Shown here piece by piece: positions 14,491 through 22,969 of a stretch of DNA of 47,175 nucleotides. Source of the stretch: Hydrogenophaga sp. 2FB (GTDB lineage Bacteria > Pseudomonadota > Gammaproteobacteria > Burkholderiales > Burkholderiaceae_C). Every line of letters begins with the position of its first letter. Position 1 is the stretch's first letter. The stretch spans positions 1 through 47,175 of the forward strand of contig NZ_SCML01000049.1 in NCBI RefSeq assembly GCF_005503365.1, read 5' to 3'. A program made the translations under genes and the position numbers. Below the pieces are notes generated by a model. That model was given only the letters and a program-made list of their open reading frames with translations, did not search any database and was not told where the DNA came from.

Positions 14491-15945
14491 TCAGAGCTTG
14501 ACCATCACATTGCGCAGCTCGGTGTAGAACTCGAGCGAGTGCACGCCACCTTCGCGGCCGATGCCCGAGGCCTTGCTGCCGCCGAACGCGGTGCGCAGGT
14601 CGCGCAGGAACCAGCTGTTGATCCAGCACAGGCCGACGTCCACTTCGCGGCCCATGCGGTGCGCGGTGCTCAGGTCCTGCGTCCACACCGTGGTGGCCAG
14701 GCCGTAGTCGGTGTCGTTGGCCAGGGCGATCGCTTCGTCGACGGTGTCGAAGGGCGCGATGTGGCAGCAAGGGCCGAAGATTTCCTCGCGCACCACGCTC
14801 GCGGTTTCGGGCAGACCGGTCCAGATCGTGGGCTGCACCCAGTTCCCTTCCGCCAGCGCGCCCGGCATGCGCGGCACGCCACCGCCGGTGACGATGGTCG
14901 CGCCTTCGGCCTTCGCACGTGCGTAGTAGCCCAGCACCTTCTGCTGGTGCTCGCGCGAGATCAGCGGCCCCAGGCCCACGCCGGGCTCTTCCGACGGCCC
15001 GATCTTCAGCGCCTCGGCCTTGGCCTTGAGCGCCTGCACGAACTTGTCGAAGATGGGCCGCTGCACGTACACACGTTCGGTGCCGAGGCAGACCTGGCCG
15101 CAGTTTTCGAACGCGCTGCGCGTGATGCCGGCCACGGCCTTGTCGAAATCCGCATCGGCGAACACGATGCCGGCGTTCTTGCCGCCGAGCTCGAAGCTCA
15201 CCGGGCGCACGCCCTTGGCGGCGGCGGCCATGATGGCTTCGCCGGTGCGCGTCTCGCCGGTGAAGGTGATCGCGTCCACATCCGGATGTTGCGTGAGGAA
15301 AGCGCCGGCCGAGTCCGGCCCGAAGCCGTGCACCACGTTGTAGACGCCATCGGGAATGCCGACGGCCTTCATCACCTCGCCGAGCAGCGTGGCGGTAGCG
15401 GGGGTTTCTTCCGAGGGCTTCACGATCACGGTGTTGCCGCAGGCCAGGGCCGGGCCGACCTTCCAGGTCATGAGCAGCAGCGGCAGGTTCCACGGGCACA
15501 CCACGCCGACCACGCCCACCGGCGAGCGCACGGCGTAGCTCAGGGCCGTGCCGCCGTCGGGCGTGCTCATCTCGAAGCTCTCGGTCGGCACATTCTTGAT
15601 GACGTCGGCGAACACCTTGAAGTTGGCCGCGCCGCGCGGGATGTCGATGTGCGAGGCGAGCGAATGCGGCTTGCCGGTGTCGGCCATCTCGGCGGCGAGG
15701 AAGTCGTCGAAGCGGCGGTTGATTTCGTCGGCCACGGCGTACAACAGCTCGACGCGTTTGTTCACGCCCATGCGACCCCATTCGCCCTTGAGCGCGGCGC
15801 GCGCGGCCCGCACCGCCGCGTCGACCTCGGCCTTGCCGGCTTCGTGCACCAGGCCGATGACGCGGTTGTCGACCGGCGCGCGGTCCTCGAAGGTCTTGCC
15901 GGTGGCGACGAATTCGCCGCCGATGAAGTTGAGGAACTGTTTCAT
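14491..15945 (-). CDS. dmpC: 2-Hydroxymuconic semialdehyde dehydrogenase
   Basis: A 484-aa NAD-dependent aldehyde dehydrogenase of the XylG/DmpC type. It has the NAD-binding PWNLPLLLMTWKVGPALACG, the general-base region FELGGKNAGIVF and the catalytic cysteine in FENCGQVCLGTERVYV. It oxidises 2-hydroxymuconic semialdehyde to 2-hydroxymuconate, the entry to the oxalocrotonate branch. Start candidates are ATG 15945 (Met-Lys-Gln-Phe-Leu) and ATG 15951 two codons earlier. The frame also opens at 15975 but that overlaps the hydrolase gene. The 484-aa form matches DmpC (486 aa). Confidence 0.95.
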   Translation of the reverse strand: MKQFLNFIGGEFVATGKTFEDRAPVDNRVIGLVHEAGKAEVDAAVRAARAALKGEWGRMGVNKRVELLYAVADEINRRFDDFLAAEMADTGKPHSLASHIDIPRGAANFKVFADVIKNVPTESFEMSTPDGGTALSYAVRSPVGVVGVVCPWNLPLLLMTWKVGPALACGNTVIVKPSEETPATATLLGEVMKAVGIPDGVYNVVHGFGPDSAGAFLTQHPDVDAITFTGETRTGEAIMAAAAKGVRPVSFELGGKNAGIVFADADFDKAVAGITRSAFENCGQVCLGTERVYVQRPIFDKFVQALKAKAEALKIGPSEEPGVGLGPLISREHQQKVLGYYARAKAEGATIVTGGGVPRMPGALAEGNWVQPTIWTGLPETASVVREEIFGPCCHIAPFDTVDEAIALANDTDYGLATTVWTQDLSTAHRMGREVDVGLCWINSWFLRDLRTAFGGSKASGIGREGGVHSLEFYTELRNVMVKL

Positions 15946-15958
15946 GGTCATCGTCTCG

Positions 15959-16795
15959 TCAGGAGTTGCTTGCATCGGCTTCGGCGAAGAAGTCGAGCAG
16001 CAAGCGGTTGAAGCGCGCGGCGTGTTCGATCTGGGTCCAGTGGCCGCAGTGGCCGAACACGTGCAGCTGGCTGTTGGGAATCCATTGCGCCAGGGTCAGC
16101 GAGTTGGCCAGCGGGATCACGCGGTCTTCTCGTCCGTGCAACACCAGCGTCTCGTGGGGCAGCGCGCGGATGTCGGCCGGGGCGCTGCACATCGCATTCA
16201 CCCAGCGCTGGCGCGGCGCGGGGAACATCGCCGCGAAGGATTCGTGAAAACCGGGGCGGATGCTGGCCTCGTAGCGCAGCTGCGCGAGTTCGTCGGTGGC
16301 GAGCTTCGGGTCGTGCGCGAACACGTCGAGCAAGGAGCGCATCGTCTTGAGCGAGGGCTCGTAGCCCCACACCGCGTCGAGCCCGGGCGTGATGTCGAAC
16401 GGCACGCCGACCGAACCCATCAGCACCAGCCGGCGCACGCGCTGCGGGTGGCGGATGGCCAGCGCCAACGCGAGCGCGCCGCCGAAGGAGTTGCCCACCA
16501 GGTCGGCGCGTTCGATCTCCAGCGCGTCGAGCACACCGACCGCCTGCGCGACCCAGTGGTCCATCGTGTACGCCTGGCCTTCGGGCCGATCACTGAAACC
16601 GAAGCCGACCATGTCGGGCGCGATCACGCGGCACCGCTGGGCCAGCACGGGAATGCTCAGGCGCCAGTTGGCCCAGGCGGACACACCGGGGCCCGAGCCG
16701 TGGATCATCAGCACCGGTGAACCGGTGCCCACGTCGTGCAGGTTGGTGCGGATGCCGGCCGCGGTCACGGACCGGCCGATTTCGGGGTTCGTCAT
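15959..16795 (-). CDS. dmpD: 2-Hydroxymuconic semialdehyde hydrolase
   Basis: A 278-aa C-C bond hydrolase of the alpha/beta fold. The triad is Ser103 (LVGNSFGGALAL), Asp in VLHGREDRVIP (about 225) and His in FGHCGHWTQIEH (about 253); the oxyanion-hole motif is MIHGSGPGVSAWANW. It cleaves 2-hydroxymuconic semialdehyde or its methyl ketone analogues to 2-hydroxypentadienoate and formate or acid. This is the branch needed when the dehydrogenase cannot act, for example with 3-methylcatechol products. Here D precedes C, the reverse of Pseudomonas CF600. The start is ATG 16795; a much longer open frame upstream overlaps the HbpS-like gene and is not believed. Confidence 0.95.
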   Translation of the reverse strand: MTNPEIGRSVTAAGIRTNLHDVGTGSPVLMIHGSGPGVSAWANWRLSIPVLAQRCRVIAPDMVGFGFSDRPEGQAYTMDHWVAQAVGVLDALEIERADLVGNSFGGALALALAIRHPQRVRRLVLMGSVGVPFDITPGLDAVWGYEPSLKTMRSLLDVFAHDPKLATDELAQLRYEASIRPGFHESFAAMFPAPRQRWVNAMCSAPADIRALPHETLVLHGREDRVIPLANSLTLAQWIPNSQLHVFGHCGHWTQIEHAARFNRLLLDFFAEADASNS

Positions 16796-16823
16796 GGTCT
16801 CTTTTCTCTGCGGGTCTTCACGT

Positions 16824-17258
16824 TCAAGCGGTGTGCAGGCCCAGCGCCACCAGGCCGGCGTGGGCGATCTCTTCGTCCTGCTGCTCGCTGCCACCGGACA
16901 CACCGATGGCGCCGATGCAGCGGCCGTCTTCGACGATGGGCAGGCCGCCACCAAAGGCCACAAAGCGCGGGCGTTGCACCAGGCCGTCGCGCACGGCGGC
17001 CGAGTGCGACTGCAGCACCTCGGTCCAGCGCGCGGTCGGCAAGCCAAAGCTCACGGCTGTGTAGGCCTTGTCGATCGCGATGTCGATGGAATGCAGCGGC
17101 GCACCCGGCATGCGCAGGAAGCCCGCGAGCACACCGCCGGCATCGACCAGCGCGACGTTGACGCGCGCGCCCATCGCCTGCGCGGCCTGCACCGCCGCCG
17201 CGACCGCCGTTTGCGCGGCGGGCCAGTCGATCACCGGGGTGTTCACCGAGTGCGTCAT
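16824..17258 (-). CDS. HbpS/GlcG-family (DUF336) heme-binding-like protein
   Basis: A 144-aa protein of the GlcG/HbpS family. Typical motifs are VNVALVDAGGVLAGFLRMPGA, DIAIDKAYTAVSFG and the glycine-rich C-terminal GGLPIVEDGRCIGAIGVSGG. No signal peptide is seen, so it is cytoplasmic. Members are often inserted in aromatic meta-cleavage operons, directly after catechol 2,3-dioxygenase, but their job there is not settled. Roles in heme or iron handling or in repairing the extradiol iron centre are suggestions only. AGGAG lies upstream of ATG 17258. It stands between dmpB and dmpD, a place empty in the Pseudomonas dmp operon. Confidence 0.88.
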   Translation of the reverse strand: MTHSVNTPVIDWPAAQTAVAAAVQAAQAMGARVNVALVDAGGVLAGFLRMPGAPLHSIDIAIDKAYTAVSFGLPTARWTEVLQSHSAAVRDGLVQRPRFVAFGGGLPIVEDGRCIGAIGVSGGSEQQDEEIAHAGLVALGLHTA

Positions 17259-17276
17259 CTCAGGCTCCTCGCGCGA

Positions 17277-18224
17277 TCAGGTGTAGACCTCGGTGAACGA
17301 AGGCACCAGATCACCCGTGTGGAAAAAGATGCCACTGCCCAGGCGGTCTTCGCTCCAAGTGGTGACGGGCCGATCCCGCTGCGCGAGGTAACCCAGGCCC
17401 GCGAAGGTCTCGTTGCGGTTGCCGCTCGGGTCGAAGAAGTAGATCGTCTCGCCGCGCGTGATGCCGTGGCGCGTGGGCGCGACGTCGATGCGGGTCTTGG
17501 TCTTGGCCATCACGTCCGCCGCCTTCAACACGTCGTGCCACGAGTCGAGGAAGTAGGCGATGTGGTGCAGGCCGCTGGTGGGCGCGCCGACGAAGGCGAT
17601 GTCGTGCGGCGTGGTGGTGCAGGCCATCCAAGTGGCGGCCTGGATGCTGCCGTCCGGACCAACCACCACCTGCTCGGTGAGGAAGAAGTCCAGCGCTTCG
17701 GCCATGAAGCGCGTGTTGTCGGCCACGGTGTTCACACCTTCGGGCGGGTTCATCTCGCACATCAGCAGGATGTGGTCCATCCAGTGCGCCCCCGCGCCCT
17801 TGAGACCGTCGGGCCAGGGGTCGGGGCTTTGCGTGCCCACGTCCGTGCCGAGGTATTCCTTCATCGCGTACAGCCGCATCTCGTGCCCGCTGGGCAGGTT
17901 GAACTGCAGCATGCGGCCGGTGGCGGGCAACGAGCCTTCGGGCAGCAGCGTGGTCTTCACGCCCCAGGCTTCGATCTTGTCTTTCAACGCATCGAGGTCC
18001 GCGTCCTTCTCGACCTTGTAGGCCATGTGGTTCATGCCGGCGCGGTCCGACGGTGTGAGGATCAGCGAGTACTTGTCCCACTCGTCCCAGCACTTCAGGT
18101 ACACGTTGCCGGCCTTGTCGACCATGGTTGTCTTGAGGCCGAGCACGTTCTCGTAGTGCTTGACCGCCGCATCGATGTCCATCACCCGCAGGTTGACATG
18201 TCCAATTCGCATCACACCCATCAT
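17277..18224 (-). CDS. dmpB: Catechol 2,3-dioxygenase
   Basis: A 315-aa two-domain extradiol dioxygenase that opens catechol to 2-hydroxymuconic semialdehyde with Fe(II) and oxygen. Iron ligands are His151 (AHWMDHILL), a His of GLHHIAYFL (220/221) and Glu272 (GNRNETFAG). The signature GLHHIAYFLDSWHDVLKAAD plus PTRHGITRGETIYFFDPSGN is typical of class I.2.A enzymes such as XylE and DmpB. The start is ATG 18224, after AGGAG; a second ATG follows one codon later. The gene lies directly after the ferredoxin, as in other phenol operons. Confidence 0.97.
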   Translation of the reverse strand: MMGVMRIGHVNLRVMDIDAAVKHYENVLGLKTTMVDKAGNVYLKCWDEWDKYSLILTPSDRAGMNHMAYKVEKDADLDALKDKIEAWGVKTTLLPEGSLPATGRMLQFNLPSGHEMRLYAMKEYLGTDVGTQSPDPWPDGLKGAGAHWMDHILLMCEMNPPEGVNTVADNTRFMAEALDFFLTEQVVVGPDGSIQAATWMACTTTPHDIAFVGAPTSGLHHIAYFLDSWHDVLKAADVMAKTKTRIDVAPTRHGITRGETIYFFDPSGNRNETFAGLGYLAQRDRPVTTWSEDRLGSGIFFHTGDLVPSFTEVYT

Positions 18225-18239
18225 TCGTCTCCTGGTTGG

Positions 18240-18599
18240 TTACTGCTGGTTTGGCGCGGCGGGCGTGGGGCCCGCCGCTCTGGAAAAAGGTCTCTGCAAT
18301 TTGCCGGCGACTTCGAGCGTCACGGCGCAGGTGGGCGCGACGCGGCAGGCCAGCGTGAGGCCGGCGTGTTCTTCGTCTTCGCTCACATGCGCGCGGCTCA
18401 CCGGGCCGAGTTCGGTCACGTGTCCTTGAACGATGCGCACCTTGCACACACCGCAGCCACCGTTCACACAGCCCACCGGGATGCCGCGGCGGCCCAGGCG
18501 CAACATGCCGCGCAGCAGGCTCTCGTCGGTGGCGCAGGCGTAGGTCTCGCCGGTCTGTGCGACGCAGACGTTGACCTTGGGGCGGGTGTCGAAGAGCAT
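18240..18599 (-). CDS. dmpQ: Plant-type [2Fe-2S] ferredoxin, reactivator of catechol 2,3-dioxygenase
   Basis: A 119-aa ferredoxin of the DmpQ/XylT type. The cluster ligands are in GCVNGGCGVCK (Cys-x4-Cys-x2-Cys) and LACRVAP (fourth Cys). XylT-like ferredoxins reduce the oxidised iron of catechol 2,3-dioxygenase and so rescue it from inactivation by alkyl-catechols. The C-terminal tail after about residue 98 (QRPFSRAAGPTPAAPNQQ) is low in complexity and probably disordered. It is placed between the hydroxylase reductase and the dioxygenase, 12 bases after the former. Confidence 0.93.
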   Translation of the reverse strand: MLFDTRPKVNVCVAQTGETYACATDESLLRGMLRLGRRGIPVGCVNGGCGVCKVRIVQGHVTELGPVSRAHVSEDEEHAGLTLACRVAPTCAVTLEVAGKLQRPFSRAAGPTPAAPNQQ

Positions 18600-18611
18600 G
18601 GCGTGTCGTGC

Positions 18612-19676
18612 TCAGAGGCGGTGGAACAGCGGGCTGCGCGCGTTCTGCGCATCGGCCGCGGAGAGGAACTTCTCAGTGAAGATGTCGCGCTCGAACAGGC
18701 GGCCCTGCATCAGCGTGGCGATGCAGGCCTCCACCATCGGCGGCGGTCCGCACAGGTAGGCCTGGTGACCCGCGAAGCTGCCGCCGAAGTGCGCCTTCGC
18801 GGCGTCGTGCACGAAGCCGCGCGCGCCGTCCCAATCCGAGCCTTCGGGCTCGCCCGAGAGCGCCGGCACGTAGCTGAAGTTCGGGTACAGCTCGGCCAGC
18901 GCGCGGAACTCGGCGTCGTAGTACAGCTCGTCGCGCGTGCGCTGGCCGTAGACCAGCGTGATCGGCAGCGTGCAACCGCCCTCGAGCAGGTCGAGGATCA
19001 TCGAACGCGGGCTGGAGAGCCCCGAGCCGCCAGCCATGAAGACCTTGGGGCGTTGCGCCGAGCTGCGCACGAAGAAACGGCCATAGGGGCCGGCCAGGCG
19101 CAGGCGGTCGCCTTCCTTCAACTGCTGATGCAGGTAGCCGGTGCCTTTGCCGCCGGCGACGATGCGCACGTTCAGTTCGATCTCGTTGGCGCCGTTCACC
19201 GCAACCGGCGAATTGGCGATGGAGAAGGCCCGGCTTTCACCGAGCCCCGGGATTTCCAGCTGCACGTATTGGCCGGCCTGGAATTCGATCGGCTTGTCGA
19301 TCGCGATGTGCAGCGCCCGGATGGTCGGCGTGAGCTGCACGATGCGGCGCACGGTGCCAGCGAAGTCGCGCACGGGGATCACGCGCGCATCGGGCTCGTC
19401 GTCGATGTCGGCCTCGATGGTCGTGTCGCATTGCAACGTGGCACAGCAGGCCAGCGTCTTTCCCTCGTCGCGCTCGACTTCCATCAAGGCAAACGGGTTG
19501 GCATGGCCATGGTCCACCTCGCCGTCGCACACCTGCACCTTGCACGTGCCGCACAGGCCGTGGCCGCAGGCGTGCGGAATGTAGATACCCTGGCGCAGCG
19601 CGGCGTCGAGCAGGCTCTGGCCTTCTTCCACTTCGATGGTGGTGCCCAGCGGTTCGATGGTGAGTTGGTAGCCCAT
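18612..19676 (-). CDS. dmpP: Phenol hydroxylase P5 component, FAD/[2Fe-2S] reductase
   Basis: A 354-aa electron-transfer subunit. The N-terminal ferredoxin domain (1-95) has HACGHGLCGTCKVQVC and LACCATL as cluster ligands. The FAD domain carries SRAFSIANSP (RxxS-type motif), and the NADH domain has VFMAGGSGLSSPRSMI and YLCGPPPMVEACI. It moves electrons from NADH to the diiron oxygenase, and is located in the cytoplasm. The length (DmpP is 353 aa) and domain order are standard. It is separated from DmpO by 19 bases. Confidence 0.97.
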   Translation of the reverse strand: MGYQLTIEPLGTTIEVEEGQSLLDAALRQGIYIPHACGHGLCGTCKVQVCDGEVDHGHANPFALMEVERDEGKTLACCATLQCDTTIEADIDDEPDARVIPVRDFAGTVRRIVQLTPTIRALHIAIDKPIEFQAGQYVQLEIPGLGESRAFSIANSPVAVNGANEIELNVRIVAGGKGTGYLHQQLKEGDRLRLAGPYGRFFVRSSAQRPKVFMAGGSGLSSPRSMILDLLEGGCTLPITLVYGQRTRDELYYDAEFRALAELYPNFSYVPALSGEPEGSDWDGARGFVHDAAKAHFGGSFAGHQAYLCGPPPMVEACIATLMQGRLFERDIFTEKFLSAADAQNARSPLFHRL

Positions 19677-19695
19677 GGCAATGCCCCTCGGGTGT

Positions 19696-20052
19696 TCAGC
19701 TGAACGAGCCCTGGATGCCGGTCAGCCCCGGCGTGCGGAAACGGATGGCGTCCTTGTGCGTGAGGCCGTTGTCGGCCAGCGACTTCGCGGGATCGGGCGT
19801 CCACGGCTGGCCGGACTTGAGCCACTGCACCGCGTTCCAGTCGATGCGCTCGAAGTCCGGGTGCTCGCCGTACACGCCGGGCAGCACGGCGGTGGCCAGC
19901 GCGCCAAACGGCATGTCGGGCGGCAGCGGCAGGCACACCGGCGCGCAGACCATCAGGTGGTCTTCCCAGCCGATGTAGAGCAGCGGCGCGGGAAAGTTCT
20001 CGCGCACGTCGCGCGCGGGGAAGTCGTAGGGTGCTAGGGCAACGACGCTCAT
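19696..20052 (-). CDS. dmpO: Phenol hydroxylase P4 component, gamma subunit of the oxygenase
   Basis: A 118-aa subunit (DmpO is 119 aa) of the hexameric oxygenase (alpha-beta-gamma)2. It shows the family pattern VVALAPYDFPARDVRENFPA and LLYIGWEDHLMVCAPVCLPL near the N terminus, and the tail LTHKDAIRFRTPGLTGIQGSFS. It has no catalytic residues and stabilises the DmpN/DmpL core. The ATG 20052 overlaps the DmpN stop codon by four bases (ATGA). Confidence 0.95.
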   Translation of the reverse strand: MSVVALAPYDFPARDVRENFPAPLLYIGWEDHLMVCAPVCLPLPPDMPFGALATAVLPGVYGEHPDFERIDWNAVQWLKSGQPWTPDPAKSLADNGLTHKDAIRFRTPGLTGIQGSFS

Positions 20053-21608
20053 GCTGACTCTCCTTGGGGCGCATCGCCACGCCAGGCGGCGAAGTTCTTC
20101 TGGTCTTGCGAACCTTCGAAGTCGAAGTTGTCCGCGCCGATGTCGAGCTGGTAGTGCTGGAGCACCGCGAGCAGCGGGTCGAAGCCTTCCACCGTCGGGT
20201 CGGTGCCGGGGTCGAAACAGTTGCCCTGGTAGATCTGGTGCACCGGCAGCCAGCTCTGCACGTACTTCTCGGGCTCGTGGTCGAAGATCTCCTTGCAGTG
20301 GTCGCTGCAGAAGTGGTGCTTGTTGCCGCGCCAGTCGCTCTCGCGGTAGCAGATCTTGCTGGCGTCGCCGGGCTCGGTGAAGAGCATCGGGATCTGGCAG
20401 GTGTTGCACAGCATGGGCAGCGTCTTGTTGTAGAAGCGCTTGCCGGCCTGCTGTTGCTCGCGGTAGTGCTCCAGGCGCGGGCGGTAGAGCTGGTTGAAGG
20501 TGGTCGGGTACTTCTCGGCCAGCCAGTCCATTTCCTCGTCGGTCGGCACCCAGGTGTGGAAGGCCGCGGCGGCGCTGTAGTTGTAGAAGGTGTTCCAGGC
20601 CTGGTGGCTGATGTGGTCCTTGCCTTCGCAGGCGTCCTTCCAGCCCTTGGGTTCGCGGATGCCGTAGCGCGCGAGGTCCTTGAACAGCGCGCCGCCGTTC
20701 TGCTCGGCGTACATCTCCCAGGCTTCCTTCCAGCTCATCACGCGCTTGGGCAGCATGTAGTCCTGCATCATGGCCACGAGCGTGAGCAGGCGGTAGCCGC
20801 GCCAGAACCACTTGTCGATCCACTGCTGCACGATGGGCACGTTGGCCGGGTCCTGCTCGAGCAGGAACTTGATGCACTCGATGCCCAGCGTCATGTGGCG
20901 GCTCTCGTCGCTCTGCGCGCTGAAGCCGAAGGTGACGGTGGACATGTCGCCGTTGTGCGCCGCGCCGCTCATGAAGGGCACGAACAGCAGGTTGGTCAGC
21001 ACGTATTCGAACGAGAAACTGACCGCCACCAGGAACTCGAACGGCCCACCGGTGATGGCGTCTTCGAAGAAGGACTTGGGCACCGAGAGGTACCACACGC
21101 GGTCGAACCAGTGGTGCGCGTGGTGCATGCCGTTGAAGTACTTGTTGTAGTGCGAGATCGCGTGGGTCTCGGTCTGGTAGTGGCGCAGTTCGTCGATGCT
21201 CTGCATCTGCGCCGCCACGCGCGCACCTTCACCGGTGAACTGCCGGCCCACGTGCGCAAAGCCGCGGTGCGCGTAGTACTCCAGCGGCGTCACGCCCTGG
21301 ATGAAGAGCTTGAGCGCGTTGATGTAGCGCGCGTCGCTCACGCCGAGCTGGCCGTTGTTCTGCGCGAAGGCCTCGATCACGGCGTAGAGCTTTTTCTCTT
21401 TCTCGCCCTGGTACTTCCAGTAGGCGTCCATGGTCAGGCGAAACGGGTCCTGCCACTGGTCCCAGTCGTGGATCTTGATGCCCTCGTACTTGTCGTACGG
21501 AAACACCTTGTCCATCGGCTGGTAGCTGGTTTCCCAGCCCAGGCCGCGGGTCATGGCGGCGTAGCGTTCTTTCAGGCCGAGCTTTTTCTTGGTGACGCGG
21601 GTGTCCAT
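20049..21608 (-). CDS. dmpN: Phenol hydroxylase P3 component, diiron alpha subunit
   Basis: A 519-aa catalytic subunit of a group of bacterial multicomponent monooxygenases. The diiron ligands fall at Glu110 (TPLEYYAHRG), Glu140 and His143 (IDELRHYQ), Glu201 (SFSFEYVL), and Glu235 and His238 (SDESRHMT), matching the ExxH pairs of MmoX/ToMO. A zinc-like Cys cluster is in LCNTCQIPM and FCSDHCKEIF near the C terminus, typical of DmpN. It hydroxylates phenol to catechol. The start ATG 21608 has AGGAGA upstream; between it and dmpM lies a CA dinucleotide repeat. Confidence 0.97.
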   Translation of the reverse strand: MDTRVTKKKLGLKERYAAMTRGLGWETSYQPMDKVFPYDKYEGIKIHDWDQWQDPFRLTMDAYWKYQGEKEKKLYAVIEAFAQNNGQLGVSDARYINALKLFIQGVTPLEYYAHRGFAHVGRQFTGEGARVAAQMQSIDELRHYQTETHAISHYNKYFNGMHHAHHWFDRVWYLSVPKSFFEDAITGGPFEFLVAVSFSFEYVLTNLLFVPFMSGAAHNGDMSTVTFGFSAQSDESRHMTLGIECIKFLLEQDPANVPIVQQWIDKWFWRGYRLLTLVAMMQDYMLPKRVMSWKEAWEMYAEQNGGALFKDLARYGIREPKGWKDACEGKDHISHQAWNTFYNYSAAAAFHTWVPTDEEMDWLAEKYPTTFNQLYRPRLEHYREQQQAGKRFYNKTLPMLCNTCQIPMLFTEPGDASKICYRESDWRGNKHHFCSDHCKEIFDHEPEKYVQSWLPVHQIYQGNCFDPGTDPTVEGFDPLLAVLQHYQLDIGADNFDFEGSQDQKNFAAWRGDAPQGESA

Positions 21609-21618
21609 GCGGGTCTCC

Positions 21619-21635
21619 TGTGTGTGTGTGTGTGT
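21619..21635. repeat. Dinucleotide repeat (TG)8 in the dmpM-dmpN junction
   Basis: Seventeen bases of alternating TG (plus strand; CA on the coding strand) fill almost the whole 26-base gap between the dmpM stop codon and the Shine-Dalgarno AGGAGA of dmpN. The repeat touches the dmpM stop TGA. Slippage would not shift a reading frame but would change the distance between the dmpM stop and the dmpN ribosome site. Confidence 0.9.
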
Positions 21636-21904
21636 CAGTGTTTCCAGCTCAAGGTGAGCTGGTCGTCGTCTTCGTCGATGTGACCCGAGAGCGTCACGAG
21701 GTTCACGTGCAGTTGCTGCAGGTCGTAGGGGCGGCCGGTCTGCTCTTCGATCGTGGCGCGGCGGATCTGCAGGCGGTTGGGCGCGTCGATCTTCACCAGG
21801 CCGGGCGAGTGCACGACCACGGCGGCGGGGTTGTCGGCGACGATGGCGTCGACCAGCGGGCGCGACTCCTCGTTGTGCTGGAAGGCGATGAACACGTTGG
21901 ACAT
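21635..21904 (-). CDS. dmpM: Phenol hydroxylase P2 component, regulatory effector protein
   Basis: An 89-aa cofactorless effector protein (DmpM is 90 aa). It has the family pattern NVFIAFQHNEESRPLVDAI at the N terminus, followed by VKIDAPNRLQIRRATIEEQTG and a C-terminal acidic stretch (HIDEDDDQLTLSW). It binds the oxygenase, tunes the diiron site and is needed for turnover. It is found between the beta subunit and alpha subunit genes as in all phenol hydroxylase operons. Start is ATG 21904. Confidence 0.96.
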   Translation of the reverse strand: MSNVFIAFQHNEESRPLVDAIVADNPAAVVVHSPGLVKIDAPNRLQIRRATIEEQTGRPYDLQQLHVNLVTLSGHIDEDDDQLTLSWKH

Positions 21905-21930
21905 GGTTTTTCCTTGGGGGTCGTGAAAGA

Positions 21931-22926
21931 TCAACCGCGCACGCCGGCCTTGCGGCAGCGCTCGGCCAGCAAGGCGCTCGCGTCTTCGAGCGCGGCGCCA
22001 CCGGCTTCGCCGAGCGCCAGGCGCGCCACCGGCGCGAGCGCTTCGAGCGCGCGCTCGGTCCAGGTCTGCACCCAGGCGGTGATGAGCGTGCGGTTCGCGT
22101 CGGACTCGGCGGCCGCGGTCTTGACCACCGCATCGACCCAGCGCGCGCTCTCGTCGTGCCACTCGGGCATGAAGGCGGTCAGCATGGCCACCGCCGTGCC
22201 GCCTTGCAGCGCGATGTGGTCGTCGACGAAGCTGCCGTAGATCAAGGGGTACAGCAGGCCGTCGAGCACCAGGTTCTGGGCCACGAACAATTCGAAGGGG
22301 TCCTGCACGACCAGCGTGTCCTCGACCAGGCGGCGCAGCACCTGCCAGTGCGGGTCGTTCAGCCACGCGTCCTTGCCGTCGTCGAGCACCGAGGGGTCGT
22401 CCAGCGCGAGGCCCAGGCGCGTGAGGTACTGCGCGATGCCCAGGTTGTCCATGGCGTGGAACATGGCCGGCGCGGTGAACGCGTTGCCATAGCCGTAGGC
22501 GCAGATCGACGCGTTGTTCATGTTCGCGCCCCAGGCCACGTGGCGCAGTGGCATGAGCACGTGCAGCGACTTGCGGCGCTGGGCTTCTTGGATCTTGTCG
22601 ACCATGCCGCGCGATTCGACGAATTGGAAGTTGGCTTCCATCGCGTCCTGCTGGCGCGCGCGCGCCATCGCCCAACTGGCGTAGTAGAACTGGCGCGGGT
22701 CCTTGAGCGCATACCAGTCGGCCAGCACCACCTGGCTGCGCGAGGCGTCGAAGATCTCGTGCGCCGGGTCCCAGGTCGGGCGGTAGTGGAAGTTGGCCAT
22801 CGGCTGCGCGCCGTAGGTGGCTTCCTGGTAGCGCGAGGCGGTCTTGTCGTTGCCGATGACCTTCGCCACGTGCGAGTAGGTGTTGCGCAGCGTCTTGATC
22901 TCGCGCGCCTGCAGGTCGATGTTCAT
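21931..22926 (-). CDS. dmpL: Phenol hydroxylase P1 component, beta subunit of the oxygenase
   Basis: A 331-aa beta subunit, the exact length of DmpL. It opens MNIDLQAREIKTLRNTYSHV and contains the family sequence RYQEATYGAQPMANFHYRPTW, and it keeps the all-helical ferritin-like fold without iron ligands. It forms the dimer-of-trimers core with DmpN and DmpO. The start is ATG 22926. A longer open frame runs upstream across dmpK but has no matching homology. Gap to dmpK is 43 bases. Confidence 0.96.
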   Translation of the reverse strand: MNIDLQAREIKTLRNTYSHVAKVIGNDKTASRYQEATYGAQPMANFHYRPTWDPAHEIFDASRSQVVLADWYALKDPRQFYYASWAMARARQQDAMEANFQFVESRGMVDKIQEAQRRKSLHVLMPLRHVAWGANMNNASICAYGYGNAFTAPAMFHAMDNLGIAQYLTRLGLALDDPSVLDDGKDAWLNDPHWQVLRRLVEDTLVVQDPFELFVAQNLVLDGLLYPLIYGSFVDDHIALQGGTAVAMLTAFMPEWHDESARWVDAVVKTAAAESDANRTLITAWVQTWTERALEALAPVARLALGEAGGAALEDASALLAERCRKAGVRG

Positions 22927-22969
22927 GGGGCTTGTCTCCTGGGGGTGTGTCGTGCGGGGGATGTATGTC

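Noticed and set aside
15946..15975. Extended start of dmpC at 15975
   Set aside because: It would overlap the dmpD 3' end and add ten residues not found in DmpC/XylG. The start at 15945 or 15951 fits the family length.
16389..19703. Very long open frame on the plus strand (over 1,000 codons) opposite the phenol operon
   Set aside because: It is antisense to well-supported dmp genes with full motif sets. Its translation is His/Arg/Ala-rich without recognisable domains, as expected from the mirror frame of GC-rich codons.
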